NCBI GenBank assembly: GCA_030407315.1
Contig: JALQPE010000278.1
Location: 24,597 to 88,596, forward strand
Reading direction: 5' to 3'
Length of the DNA: 64,000 nucleotides
Source of the DNA: Asparagopsis taxiformis
Lineage: Eukaryota; Rhodophyta; Florideophyceae; Bonnemaisoniales; Bonnemaisoniaceae
Shown here: one piece after another, positions 41,354 through 54,290 of the stretch
Layout: every line of letters begins with the position of its first letter
Numbering within the stretch: the first letter of the stretch is position 1
Program-made: the position numbers and the translations under genes
The notes under the pieces: model-generated
Seen by the model: only the letters and a program-made list of their open reading frames with translations
What the model was told of the DNA's origin: nothing
Databases searched by the model: none

Positions 41354-43281
41354 ATGCCTCGTAACCCTACAGCGGGACCCTCTAGTGAGGACATAGCGCC
41401 TGCCAGCGACTTATCCGATTCGGATCTGATCGCCGAAGAAGGCGTGGTGATTAACACCCTGCAAGACCGAGCCGACCGAATCTTCAACGAACGGTTGGAA
41501 GAGTTCAAGGCTGAATTCAGCACCGTCGTCGAGAAGACTGTTCAAGACCGCAGGGCGGAAATCGTAGACGCTACGGTCGAAACCGTCATGGAACTGGTCG
41601 AGCCAAAGCTGATGGCTGCCAGCCGAGAAGCCACCCAAGATCGGGACGCCGAGTTCCTAGTGGAAACCTGGAATCAGGTCAAAGCCGAATTCGCTAAGCG
41701 CGTGTCCCTTTTGGAAACTCGTCTGGAGGAGCTTTCGATTAACGGCTTTAGTGCCAGTCCATTAGGACAACAGGAGTTTCCTGCTCGCCGCAGCCGACCG
41801 GCTGACTTCCCTGACCCTACATCCGGTAGGGAGGAAGAAGAAGATCCCCGATTGGATCAAGTCGCGGAAGCAACACGACACCTGTCGGACCGTGTCGACG
41901 CCCTCGCCGAATCACTATCCCAAACAGGGAATATCTCTCGCACGAGACAGCAAACTCGTGCCACCGGATCTATACCGGAAAATCCCTCGTGGGATGATGA
42001 AGAAGGACCTCTTGAGGAAGGTTTAGTGCCTTTGAAGGCCCGCGAACCCGCGTTCGACCTAGTGGTCTCCTATCGGTACTACCGACTCAAGAACAAGTCC
42101 CTAACGACTGATACCCCAATGGGTAAATCAAGAAGCTTGTATAAGCTAACGGAGAAGATCCGTAATTTCAACGCGTCATTCACGCCGTTCGATGGTACGG
42201 AACCCATCGATATCCTCCGGTTCCTCGCGGAATTTCAAGATGCATGTGATTCATGCGGAGTCTCGGAGGGAGAAGCTACCAAGTTACTCAAGTATTTCCT
42301 GGAAGGAGAACCTCAACGGTTTATCGCCGCTGAGGCGCGAAAGCGCAAGCTTCTCAACCACCTGCATCAGCAGATCACTTGGCCTCAAGCCGTTAACGCC
42401 CTTCTGGCTCGCTACGCGACGACAATGTCCTAGCGGACGCATATGACGCAGTAACGCGTATACGTATACAAGGGCCGGATGAAGACGAAGCTGCATACGC
42501 AGACAGACTGCAGGACGCTGCACTCCTGTGTGCGAACGTCTTCTCGGAAAGAGACTTGGTCAACTACTACCTCAAGGGCCTACGCCCAGAGGTTAAACAC
42601 ACCGTCAAGGTGACTATAGGCCGCAGTGGCGGAGAAGATTTCCTTGCTGTCCGTAACCTTGCTAAAGGACTCGGGGACTCTTTACGAGCATCGCTGCCCG
42701 CGAAACCTAAGGCCTACCCTACTCGGGAAATCGCGGATCGTAAACGCAAAGCGTTGCTCGCTACCGTACCCGGAGAACCGGCTGTGATACCGCGGACCCC
42801 GCCGCCGACCTTACCTTCCCCTACCGGGAACCCAATGGGCGCGCCAATGCAGGCCCCTACCCTAACGGGAGAACATCTTAAACTCGCTGAGAGTATGATC
42901 CCCGAAGGGGCTGTTACTTGGAGATGCTCTGGCTGTCGCCAACCGGGGCATGTGTTGTACACTTGCCCTTACCTACCACCCTCAGTGGGAACTTACTTCG
43001 CCTTTGCGAACTACGCTTACCAGCAAGAACCGGAGCAGGTTATGCGCCGCCAACAGCGCCAGTCCAATCGGTTCAACCGAAAAAGGGATTACCCTAAAGC
43101 CGTGCTCCAACGGTCAAACCCTCCAACACGCATGGTTGCGTTCGCCGATGACGAAAATCATCCCAAATTGGGCCCTCTGAGGCGAGACGTTTTAGAACGT
43201 AACGGATCTTCCGTAACGGCTCAAGACGTTGCCGACGCCTTGGAAACCTCCGACGACTCCGACACGTCGTCGGAAAACTAA
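41354..43281 (+). pseudogene. gag: Gypsy element 2 gag with one frameshift
   Basis: The frame from the ATG at 41354 runs 359 codons to TAG at 42431-42433. Losing one base near 42415 explains the break, because DDNVLADAYDAV resumes in the next frame and aligns with QDDVLQEAYEKV of gypsy element 1. The second part ends at 43281. Features: an acidic helical N-terminal region, a capsid-like core (FTPFDGTEPIDILRFLAEF), and a zinc knuckle CSGCRQPGHVLYTC. The stop TAA overlaps the pol start as TAATG. Confidence 0.85.
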
Positions 43282-46200
43282 TGACGGGGAGTGAGGTGTC
43301 GCACTCCAGTCAGGAGGTGGAGCGATTACGCTACTCGGTGGACATCTCACCACAACCACCTCCGCAGGAAAAGGCTGCAACTCCCTCTAGGGACCAAAGT
43401 CTTTCCCAGACACCAACCCACTCGGGTTCCCCCACAGGGACTCGAACCTCAAGGCCGAAAGCCTCATGCCTGCTTAAGGCTGCCCATTACGTAGTAATGG
43501 GTTCCATCGGACTCGATCCGTCAATTCTCACGCCCATGCGTATGGTGATGGACACCGGGTCCGGACCATCGGTCATCCATGAAAGGAGCTTACCCCAAAA
43601 TTGGGAACAATTCCAAGTCCCTACGGGGAAGGTTCCGCAGCTAGCCGATGCTAACGGCAATCCTCTTCGGATAAAAGGCAAGATAATACTGTCATTACAG
43701 TTAGGCCACAAGTCCTTTGAGGAAGAATTCTTCGTCGCGCCTAAGTTGGCCGTACCCCTCATCTTGGGAACTGGGGCAATGAATACCCACGTAGACGCAA
43801 TTAGGTGCCGGGCCCAACGAATTGATATTCACGACGGCGGGTCGATAGCTATCCTAGTGATGTCGCCTACGCGTAAAACATCCCCCACCCTTTCGTGCTA
43901 CGTGGATGCCTCGCGACCCTCTAATGGGATTAACTTAGACCGCCAACCTCATGGCATTCGATTGTCACAAAGTGTGAATGTTCCTCCGCGGAGTCAAGTA
44001 ACAACTACTGTTGTATGCGCCGGTGGCGGCTTGAGTATACTCTCACCGAGAGATCGGATCCTTCACCGACATCGTGTCTCTATCCCGAATGGGGTTGCGG
44101 AAGTCATCCCGCGACAGGAATTCCTGACTATATTAACTAACTTCGGTACATCCGACAAGTACCTCCCAAAAGGGAAAATTATAGGCTATGCCCTTCGGGC
44201 ACCCGAACGGCCAATGCGCCCCATGTCTCTCAGCCGTTCTACCCCTTCCTCCCAAGAGGCCTCCACTATGGTGACTACTCTCCATCAGGAGCAAAAGGCC
44301 GAGGCCACCCAACCACCAAGCTGGAAGCAAGAAGTCTCTCTGGACCACCTTGGTCAAATCCCGTTGAGGGAACGCATCCTTAGCATGCTATCTCGACACG
44401 AGTCTATGTGGGATGGATCCCTAGGGGACATCCGCGCTACGGAACACCGAATCGACATAGTCGAAGGGAGCAAGCCTAGACGGCAACAACCCTACCGGAT
44501 GGGACCCGCTCGCAGAGAGATTGCCCGTAAGGAAATAACCAGCATGCTGGAAAAGGGAGTGATCGAACCGTCGACCTCCGAATGGGCTAGCCCAGTGGTT
44601 CTTGTCCCGAAGAAGGATGGTAAATTACGCTTTTGCGTCGACTATAGGGGTCTTAACGACATCACTGTCAATGATGTGTACCCCCTTCCACGAATGGATG
44701 ATTGCATTGACTCCCTCGGAGATGCTCAAATATTCACCACATTGGATTGTAATTCTGGCTATTGGCAGATTCCTGTTGCACAGGACGACCGTGACAAAAC
44801 GGCATTCACCTCCCACTTGGGGACATATCGCTTCAAGCGTTTGCCTTTTGGCTTAAAGAATGCTCCGGCAACGTTTCAGCGTGCCATCGACATTATTCTT
44901 AGCAGCGTTCGCTGGCAGACCTGTCTGATTTACTTAGACGATGTGATCGTATTCTCTCGGGACGAGGCCGAACATCTCCACCATGTGGACCAAGTACTCT
45001 CCCTCCTACGGGAAGCAGGTGTCACCCTGAAGTTGACAAAGTGTCATTTCTTCGAAAAGAAGGTTGATTACCTGGGACATGTCGTGATGCCAGGAAAGCT
45101 AGCTGTTGCACAGAACGCCACTTCGGCTATCGCTGACGCGATCTTTCCGCAAACGCCTACGCAAATGCGATCCTTCCTCGGAAGCTGTGGCGTCTTTCGA
45201 CGGTTCATCAAAGGGTATGCCGCAATTGCGCACCCCTTGAACGAAATGCTGACCAAAGACAGCCTCCCTAAATTCGGGAAAGAACCTCCTACCGAGGACC
45301 AACGCCGCGCGTTCAACGCTCTCAAAGAGGTCATGACCAAGCCGCCGATACTGGCTCTACCCAAGTTGGGTCAACCCTACACCGTGGACACGGACGCTTC
45401 CGCATACCAAATAGGATGCGCTCTGCTTCAGCAGCAAGGGGAAGAGAACGATCTCAAGCCAATTGGCTATTGGTCGCGGACCTGACTAAACCTGAAAGGG
45501 GTTACTCCCCTACGGAGCGTGAATGCTAGCCGTCGTATGGGCTGTCACTATCCTACGTCCATACTTGGAACAAACAAAGTTTGTAGTCCGAACGGACCAT
45601 AACGCACTGCGTTGGCTCATGAATATCAATGACCCTTCAGGGAGACTATGCCGCTGGCGCCTCCGACTTGCGGAATTTGACTATCAAATAGTCTACCGAC
45701 CCGGCCGGGTTCACCAACTACCAGACGCCCTTTCGCTTGTTGAAACTAACGGCGAGACGCCCGTCACTATTGACGATGAAATACCAACTCTGTTGGCCAC
45801 GCACGCACCGCAAGGTGAAACATCCCTGGATGATGACGCTGATGTTTGGTTCTACGACCTTTCTCTAGCAAGAGACCACGCCGAGGAGGCGCCTAATCGC
45901 AACGGTACACCCGTCTTAACAACTCATCCGCAAACGGAAAACTACTGCCCGATAACTCTCCAAGAGTGGCTCGAAGAGCAACGAACAGACGACTTCTGTC
46001 AACAGGCCCTGGCCTCGCAGAAATCTGACTCTCTCTTCTTCGAAGACGAAGACGGTGTCCTTTGTAGGAAGTCCAAATTGGACGGGTCATCCCAGATTGT
46101 GGTACCCAAAGCCTTACGGCAACGTCTATTGACGATGTGCCACCACGGCATCTTGGCAGGACATCCTGGTCAGAACCGCATGTACGACACGATGCGCCTA

Positions 46201-48293
46201 TCTTATTACTGGCCTGCAATGGCTGCGGACATAACCGGAACGGTTGAACGCTGTTCAGCGTGCGCGAGAAACCGATTACGGTTGCGCAAACATGCGAGTA
46301 CTCTCCAGCTGTTCCCAGCTACCACACCATTGGATGACGTTGCAATCGACCTCCTCGGTCCTCTACCTCGTACCAAGAAGGGTAACGTGCACCTACTGGT
46401 GATATCGTGTCGCTTTACCAAGCTAACCCAAGTGGTTCCGCTGCGAAGCATTACGGCTTACCATGTGGCAGTAGCCTTTTGTACACATTGGGTGTTTAAG
46501 TACGGTCCCCCACGGACATTATTATCCGATAACGGTCCGCAATTTGCGTCAAAGTTCTTCCAGGCTGTCTGCCTCCAGTTAGGAACGAAGAACGTCTTCA
46601 CGACGGCATACCATCCCCAGACAAATGGGCAAGTCGAACGGTATAACCGTACTCTATTGAGCATGCTACGTAATTACGTCAATGATAACCAGGACGACTG
46701 GGATGTCTACGCATCAGCGTTAACCTATGCGTACAATACGCACGTGCATCGCACAACGGGAACTACACCCTTCGACCTCATCCTAAGCCGACCCCACCGC
46801 CATATGCAACACACCATTCGGTGAAAAGGAGGGCAACGCCAGACGCGTTCACGAAGCAAGACTTCTTACGCCGTATTACGGATACCATTGATATGGCAGG
46901 TAAACGCCTTCACAGCGCGCAAGCACGCTACAAGCGTAACTTCGACCGGTCAATCCGGAAGTCTAAACGACTCATCACTACCGATGATTACGTTTATCTG
47001 GATAATCCAGAAGTCCGTGAACGGAACAAGCTAACACCAATAGCTCAAGGTCCCTATAGGGTTGTCCGTGCCGGACGGCGAACGGTTTACATCGACCGCG
47101 ATGGTATCACCGAAAAGGTTAGTCTCGATAGAGTTGCACTCGCTCCGCGACCGACCGAGGAACCAACCTTACCACCTCGGCTACATGCCGCAAACGCACA
47201 AGCGTCACCATCAGGTGCAGATGCCCTCGCGCCAAATACACAATCACGCCAACCGACGGGCGACGGCCAACAGAACGCACAAAGCGAATCACCTCCGCCA
47301 ACTCCTAATCAGGAATACCCCTTCAGGGATCAACTATCGTCTCCACGACAACCTACAATTAGGATAACACCTGAAAGTAGTGGTTTGGGACAAACCACCC
47401 TTCAGGAGGGGGCCCCCGACGCTGTGCGCGTAAGCAAAAATTTTGCAACTCCCTCTCGGGATCAACCTTGTAGTCTTTCACCCTTCGGTAACTCACCCAC
47501 AATTGGGAACGACGCACACGACCCAAGTCGTTCACCCACACAGCCGGTAACTACCAACCGCAATCGCACACAATTGCGAAGAAGTCAACAAAGACGCCAC
47601 GACAACTCTGCCAATGCAGACCAAGACCAATACGTCAACCCTGACAGGGCTCTCCCGTCGCACAAGCGAGCAACTCGCCAAAGTATGGCAGGCACCGACG
47701 CCACAGACTCAGCCCCAAGGCATTTGACCAACGCAAACGCGACCAGGCGACGCTCAATCAAAGCACGCGTACAAACGCCGACTTTCCCTCAACGGGACGC
47801 GAACCCTCCATCGGGAGCCGAACTTCGCATAGCGAACCAAGCAAGTCAAGCACCCGCCCATTTGGCAAAACCCAAACCGGGTCGACACACTCGCTCAAGT
47901 GCGAAGAAGATAGCCACGGCAAACCCCGTAAGGTCTTTGGAAGCCACCCCCAATGGGGAACAAGAGAAAGCGCCACAGGGCATGCAGCCGAACTCGGAAC
48001 GAGTAGCTCTCCCTGAAGGGACGAAGGAACCCCCAGAGGGAAGTAGCGACGCCGAACGCGCAACCTCAGAGGAGGAATATCCCATCGATGATCTCATCGA
48101 TTACGTCACTGACGACGACGGGGAACAATGGTTCCTGGTGAAGTGGTATGGCTACCGAAAGCCGACATGGACGCAACGCGCGAACGTCCCCCCTGAATGG
48201 GCATCAAGGTACTTCCGTCGAAGACAACACCGCGAAGGTGACAGGCAACCACGCCGAGCGCGCACGCGCAAACCCAAGAGAGGGAAGAAGTAG
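43281..48293 (+). pseudogene. pol: Gypsy element 2 pol with three frame breaks and a C-terminal chromodomain
   Basis: Starts at ATG 43281 within TAATG. Protease MVMDTGSGPSVIH lies near 43536-43575. Reverse transcriptase includes IYLDDVIVFS near 44930, and RNase H has VDTDASAYQIGCALLQQ near 45390. Frames break at about 45484 and 45535 inside RNase H. Integrase follows: zinc finger HHGILAGHPGQN...CSAC, core AIDLLGPL, LLSDNGPQFASKF and NGQVERYNRTL. Another break occurs near 46820. The last frame (46821-48293) ends the integrase, adds a long Pro/Gln/Arg-rich linker and finishes with a chromodomain (EYPIDDLIDYVTDDDGEQW, FLVKWYGYRKPTW). Chromodomains of this type steer insertion toward marked chromatin. 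Confidence 0.9.
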
Positions 48294-48601
48294 AATAACC
48301 CCACAGGGATAAGAACCTAACAAGGTACCCACTGGGTGGAGCTACCAAACCTCGGAGGGTCAAGCCAAAAAGGGCACACTTTATCACCGCCAACCGGAGC
48401 CACTGTGGAAATTTAGATTTCAGGAAATGAAAAAAATTGACCAAAAAAAGGTTTCAACAAACAAATCCGCACGTCAGCGTGATGATGCATCTTTAATGTA
48501 CCTCAGAGGTGCCTCAGGACTACCTGATGAACAATGGCGCAACGCAAAAGCGTGTTCAAACTACCGTTAGAGGTTATTCTCCCAAAGGCAATTGCCAGTC
48601 C

Positions 48602-49404
48602 TTAGCGACGATAATGGCTAGAAGGCCGAGGCCGATGAGAGGCAGACGGTGCCGTAGGGGCAGGAGCGCGTACATTCGTCGAAGGACGAGGATGGCGGGG
48701 TGCAACCCTTGTGAAGGTAGGATTACGACGCAAACCGCGTTGCGGAACTGCACTAGAACCCCGACGACGGGCAGGCACAGGGCCATGCGAAGACGCAACC
48801 GCAGAGGCGGATAACCCAACTGCTGGGATGGACGCGGGAGGCGGAGAAACATCTGGCGACTCAGGCGACCCTAACCGGGCATCAAGACGCGCAAGTAAAG
48901 GATTACTAGCATCCGCAGCACCCACGGGGGAATGAAGACGAGTACGCACGTTGCGTTCGGGAAGACCCTCATCGGGAGACCTAGCGCGTCGACGCGAGTA
49001 ACCAGGCTGAACGGCCTCCTCGCCACCCTCTTCGGGAATAACTGCTTGCTGCAGTAGACGCCTAGCGTCCTCCAACTCACCTTCTAATTCCCCAACCCGG
49101 GTTCGCAATTCTGCTGCCTCCAGGCGTGCGGCCTCAACCTCCCTATCCGCTGTGCGGCGACGCTCTCGGGCGATGTTACGCTGTTCGCGTCCTTGCTTAT
49201 AGCGAGCAGCTAACGTAATGCACGACAATGCGAGTCCATCCAACGCGGATCTTACGATGTAACGCCCATTGGCAGAGGCAAAAATGGAAGCCACCGTACC
49301 ATCCCCGAGATCATCGGCCAACCGCCGCACATGCGGAATCGATAGCAATTCGCGACTCGACAATTCCCCACGTAGGATATCAACAGCAGGAGGCTGACGC
49401 GTGA
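48602..49404 (-). CDS. Back half of the CACTA-split unknown gene
   Basis: The minus frame is open from the CACTA terminus at 49404 to the stop at 48602, about 267 codons; the first internal ATG is 49363. It reads TRQPPAVDILRGELSSREL, then a long charged helix (RERRRTADREVEAARLEAAE, LRTRVGELEGELEDARRLL) with clear heptads, then a Ser/Pro/Arg-rich basic tail. The frame and the base junction fit the front half ending at 30631 on the other strand. Together they would give about 515 residues: disordered head, folded middle, coiled coil, basic tail. No family is recognised. Confidence 0.55.
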
Positions 49405-49800
49405 CACTACGGTGTTGGGAATGAAAAAAGACAGTAAATTTACTGTCTGAGACAGTAAAAATTACTGTCTGGCCAAGACAGTGCGCGGAGACAGTAAAAT
49501 TTACTGTCTGGAAATTTCAGAATACTGCTGCAGCAATAAACTGGCACGAAATCTGGGCAGTACCAAAAACAGTAAAATTTACTGTCCAGAACAGTAAATT
49601 TTACTGTCCGGAAGTGTTGCCGCCAGACAGTATGTGCAGACAGTACATTTTACTGTCTGAGGCAGTGCATTGTATTGTATTACTGCACTGTCCGGGTAAA
49701 TTTGTAGACAGTAGTGTAGATAGCAAATTGTATTGTCTGCGGGTAGTACCGTGTATTGGTTCACAACACTGTCTCGTGGAGTGGACTTGAGAGGAAATAT
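49405..49800 (+). mobile_element. CACTA-type transposon end (right type)
   Basis: Begins CACTACGGTGTTGGGAATG, sharing the first 13 bases with the other ends but then diverging, and continues with palindromic ACAGTAAATTTACTGT and GACAGTAAAAATTACTGTC units to about 49780. It is likely the opposite end of the element whose left end is at 30632. No transposase is seen. Confidence 0.7.
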
Positions 49801-50607
49801 GGAGCATAGTGTTGGTGTGAAGGTAAATATTGGAATGGTGTAATGGTGTGTGGTATACGAAGATAGTAATTGTGGTCGAGCTTTACAGATATTTGTAGGT
49901 AGCGAAGTTAGTACGAGGGAGGATAAATGAAAGAGGATAGCAGATCGACCGACCTAGAATGGGATTGAGGTTTCTAGTCTCAGTGAAGCCTATTCTGCCA
50001 ATAGAGAATAGAATCATGTTTATGTCAGTTGGGATAGGAGATGACACTATCGATTTTAGTGCGATGACAATTAGAATCGTGCTGAAGGGCCTGCAATCGC
50101 TGAGGAATGTGACGTCATATTCCTCAATTTCCGAACGGAAGTTGGGAATAAATAGGAGTTCACGAATGGGAGCAGCGATGCACAAAATTGGTGCAGAAAG
50201 AGCTTTTCGAGCTAATCACTGAGGCTTCCGTGAAGGAACTGAAACAGATACGGAAGAGTGTTCCATAGTTGATTACTTTCTCAATTCGAGAGCTATTTGC
50301 GATCATAGTCGCGATGCGCCGAGTGAACCAAAGCGTAAACAGCTGTTATCTCCTCTGGTGCCGTCTCCATGTTGAATCCTGCGACTTGTACATGTGTGAG
50401 AGATGCTGACAATGTGAACATCGCCGGTATGCGAAACAGCCAATTGTCGAGCAGAACGTGTGTTGAGACAGCTGTTCGGAAATGGGTTTTTCTGGCGCAC
50501 AGAAAGGCTGATTGCAAGATTTTCCAAACGCCTCACACCACAAAACACACGCTTTCAACAATATATCCAACAAAAAATTTCATGGATCAAGCCGCCAACC
50601 ACAATTC
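49801..50607. other. No recognised gene
   Basis: May include inner CACTA sequence. Only motif-free short frames are present. Confidence 0.3.
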
Positions 50608-51329
50608 ATGACAACCAATCATCAGTTCACTCTCGCCAATGTGCAAGTAGCATTAATGCTAGTGTGGTCAATTGACCACACTCGACCGTGGCAAACAAGT
50701 ATCGCAAGCGGATCGTTATCTCATCGCCTTGCGTAGTTGGCAATCCGCACAGTCCATACGCACGCAATTGATTGACACCAATGCGACGCCACACGCGCTT
50801 CTGTTCGTCGCTACCACGCTGCATCGTCGCTTCCAAACCGATTGGTTGATGTTCACCGATGACGCACAGCGCATTGACGCCTTTTGAATCCCGCTTCTCG
50901 CGCTCGCGCTCCCCCTTCACCACCTCCGGGCTCTTTTTCTTCGCGCACGCGTGCCACTTTGCGATGGCAAATGTGTGATCGTCACTGCGCGACTCTAGGT
51001 GGCTCGACCTCCGTCGCGTCTTCTCTGAGGAACACGTGCACATTTTTCACGTCATGTCGGCGGTCGTGCTCGAGTTTCGACACGCCGAGACACAGCTTTT
51101 GCACCGCTTTTGTGCACAAAATGTCCACGTTGTTCTGCAGACCTCCCTGTTTATGCTGGCCATTTTGCATGTCAATCTTCCCGCCTGTCTCAACCGTGCG
51201 GCGTTGCGTAATGCGCGTGCCGTTCTCACTTTTTTGCAAGCCTGGAAGGCCTATTCGAGCGACCCGGCAGTTCTTCCAACTGTCATTGCAATCCGTTTGT
51301 ACATGCATCTTTACTGGTCACACCATTAA
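50608..51329 (+). pseudogene. Importin-beta/exportin-like N-terminal domain, decayed
   Basis: From the ATG at 50608 one frame reads VQVALMLVWSIDHTRPWQ. After a shift near 50700 a second reads SQADRYLIALRSWQSAQSIR and FVATTLHRRFQTDW, ending at 50887. This resembles the importin-beta N-terminal repeat (a helix with QAD.WL..FQ.S..AW, then FAA.TL..K...DW) of the transportin-3/importin-13 group of nuclear transport receptors. A third frame (51036-51329) is helical and Leu-rich and could be the next HEAT repeats. Three frames in 720 bp indicate a pseudogene unless small introns are present. Confidence 0.45.
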
Positions 51330-53930
51330 TCTCACACGTGTTATTTCAACGATATGATTACGATGTCACTAGTTACGGAAAGATTGATACGTCTGCTCGC
51401 TTTCTCACGAGTCAATTCACCCATTTCGGTCTCGTGCCTACTGCCGAAGAGGAGCCTAGATTTATGGACAAACATTAGGACTGAAAAATGTATCTAATTC
51501 AAGTAAGCTTCCTATAATTTCACAAGCTATGCTCGATACTAAGCGAGGGGATGGCGATGAGCTCTACACAGTCAACTACGATGACCCCCGATGTGGTTCA
51601 CATTCGTCACAGTACCAGTCGGGGAGACTCCTACCTCTCAGATGGTGTCCCGGTGACTCCAAGACGCCACTGCTTTGTCCAATCCTGGTCCTAAGAAGAT
51701 GACGGGTTACGCTATGTGTGACGTACATGAGTACCATGGAAACGTGAGTGGGAATGGTGATAGTGGGATTACTGGAGTGATGGGAGATGAGTCTGGGGAG
51801 AAATCATACAGTTTCTATACACCTGACGGGTATTGGTGGAATATAATTGAATGGAATGATGTGTGATGTCTGCACCACGTCGACCTCCTCTCTCGCCCCA
51901 ACATCGCGCAGCACTCTCAATGCAACACAGTGTGCATCTTTGTTGGCGTTACATGTGCGCCTAGTTCTTGCATCGCTGCTTCCCTCACATCATCATCTAA
52001 CCGTCTGTAACGCAACAACATACCACCGCATGTCGCTCACAGTCACATATGTATTTCTTAATACGCTTGTTGAAACACGGAACGCTCTTATTCACCACAG
52101 CGGCAGCTCTACACAAACTAACACTGAAACCAAGATGGAGGCAATATATCGGTGGCATTTCATTACAAATGTACTTTTTCTTTCTGCTGCTGGTGTGGCC
52201 TTGTGTTTGAAACTTGCTTGCAGGTCCTTTCCAACAGCTTAGTGTCGTAACCATTGCAGATGCGTTGCTGCTAGAATCACCCGGAGAGCTTCAATCAAAT
52301 GGTTGTTGTGGACTAGTTGCGCTCGTTGTGAATCAATCGCCAGTGCGTGCATCTGTATTTGTGCGTTCGTGTGCGCGCTTACTAGATGCGATGCAATGCA
52401 ATGCTCACGTACACTGTATACTACTAACTTTTACAAATATAGCTTTGTATGAGAAGCGTCGGTATGTATCCGACACCTTACCATTGCCTCACTCTGTAAA
52501 GCTTCTTTCCCAGTAGCAATTTGTATCGCATTGCACCATGACGCAGGGCAGACTGCGAGTGAAAGCAACGAGTAAACAAACTTTTCGCTCATCATTCACC
52601 ACACGCTGTTGTCGTTGAAGTCATAACCATATCCACATCCCATTCTGGAAACTCTTGGAAGACAGACGAGCCCAGTCCACCACTGGTGCTTGTAGATGTA
52701 GCATTTTTAAGCTGTTCGTTTAGATAGTAAGGGATAGATGGTGTAGTGCGCAACACTAGAGAACAACGCTGTGCAGGACAACATGTTTGTTCGGCGTAAA
52801 TCGTCATATGTTCCATTTGGACTATTTTGGCAGCTCACATGCATCAACCTGAATATTAAGACTCTGGACTGGCACACTCAAGTATCTGGATACGCTTGAG
52901 CAGTGGCAGGGGCGCAAGAGCCGGTCCAAGTTTTTGTACAAGGCACGTTGACACACTGCATTCACTTGATTGACACCCGAGTGCAACGACTGGCTCGCTG
53001 TCCAGGGATGGGGGACTGCTGTGCAAGTGTTCAATACATCTCAAGATGCAGTTCAAGAATAAACATTTCAACGTTATCCGGCTCACGGTCTCAGTTGGTC
53101 AAGTCATGGATCACAGGGTGTGGTGAAAAACCTCTTTGTTTACATTGTCTCAATAGCGAGGTCGACGATATTGCGACCTCGTTACTGGGACGGATTGGCA
53201 TCACCGAGTGTGACAGACTGGAAGATGTGATTGGGCAGGAGCGAGGTGTGTGTGAAGGATAGTAAGAAACAGCGAGGTGGGTGTGTGGAAGGTGCGAATG
53301 GCGTCAAGTGATTGGCACAAGGGAGTTGAGCTCATCTGCGGACAGAGTATGGATGGCATCGTATGCCCGTTGGGACAGCCCGGGCGGAAGTGATCATGGG
53401 AAGCTCGTTTATGTATGTGTGCGGCAGTTGGGATTGGGCGCGACTGGACGGCGAATGTGGTCGAAGAATGGGCGCGGCGACTATGGTCATGCTAAGTGGA
53501 CCAACGCGGTGCGAGTCGAACCAGTTGATATATGAGGGATGTCAAGGCAAGGGGGCATTTAGACGGGCGAAAGGGTGCGTGTGACGCGAGTGGAAGGCGG
53601 TGAGGGAATGCATGCATGAATTGAGCGTGTGGGCGGACGAGGATTTGAGAAAACCTAATATGACAGTACATTGCGTGTGTGGTAGGCGCGTTGAAGTGTT
53701 ACGGCGCATAAATCATCGGCGCCGATGGCTACGTCACAAACGGTGTAATCACCGCTGTAATCGGCGCCAACAGCATGTTATGGCTGCAGACGCGACAGAA
53801 TGTCGACTTCATCCTTAGAATGAAGTACGCTAATTAGCCATTCTGCCCAGCACCAGGTACGAAACTTGGGACTGGGCACGTCATTAGAGCTCTAGGGTAG
53901 GTAACAGAATAAAACTTATGTGGGAGGACG
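51330..53930. other. No certain gene; possible further pseudogene remnants
   Basis: Open stretches at 51847-52242 and 52214-52516 are Leu/Ser-rich and might be later repeats of the importin-like gene, but I could not establish homology. 53281-53818 has short frames only. Confidence 0.25.
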
Positions 53931-53936
53931 GGTTTT

Positions 53937-54290
53937 CAGGACAAGCTGTCGGAACTGTAATTACTGTGTTTTCTTACAGCAAAGTCATCGTTAAGGCGGA
54001 TTTGCTTTCTCAGGACAAGCTGTCAGAACTGTAAGTACTCTGTTTTCTTACAGCAAAGTCATCGTTAAGGCGGATTTGCTTTCTCAGGACAAGCTGTCGG
54101 AACTGCTATTCAGTTTTCTTACAGCAAAGGCAGTTTACCCCGGTTGCTTACAGCAAAGTCATCGTAACGATGACTTTGCTGTAAGAAAACAAAACATTAC
54201 AGCAAAGTCATCGTAACGATGACTTTGCTGTAAGAAAACAAAACATTACAGCAAAGTCATCGTTACGATGACTTTGCTGTAAGAAACCAT
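53937..54290. repeat. 74-bp direct repeats followed by three palindromes (foldback module D)
   Basis: A 74-bp unit (CAGGACAAGCTGTCGGAACTG ... half-palindrome TTACAGCAAAGTCATCGTTA) starts at 53937, 54011 and 54085, the last partial. Then come three copies of the full palindrome (about 54147-54185, 54197-54234, 54245-54282). Flanking TTTACC and GGTAAA mirror each other. Confidence 0.8.

Larger units (their letters stand above)
40603..48395 (+). mobile_element. Gypsy element 2, decayed chromovirus lacking its 3' LTR
   Basis: Order: LTR, primer site, gag, protease, reverse transcriptase, RNase H, integrase, chromodomain, typical of Ty3/gypsy chromoviruses. At least four frame breaks (near 42415, 45484, 45535, 46820) disable it. 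Similarity to the fragment at 28515-28903 continues to about 48390, after which no LTR is found. A solo LTR of the same family lies at 26109-26790. Confidence 0.9.
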
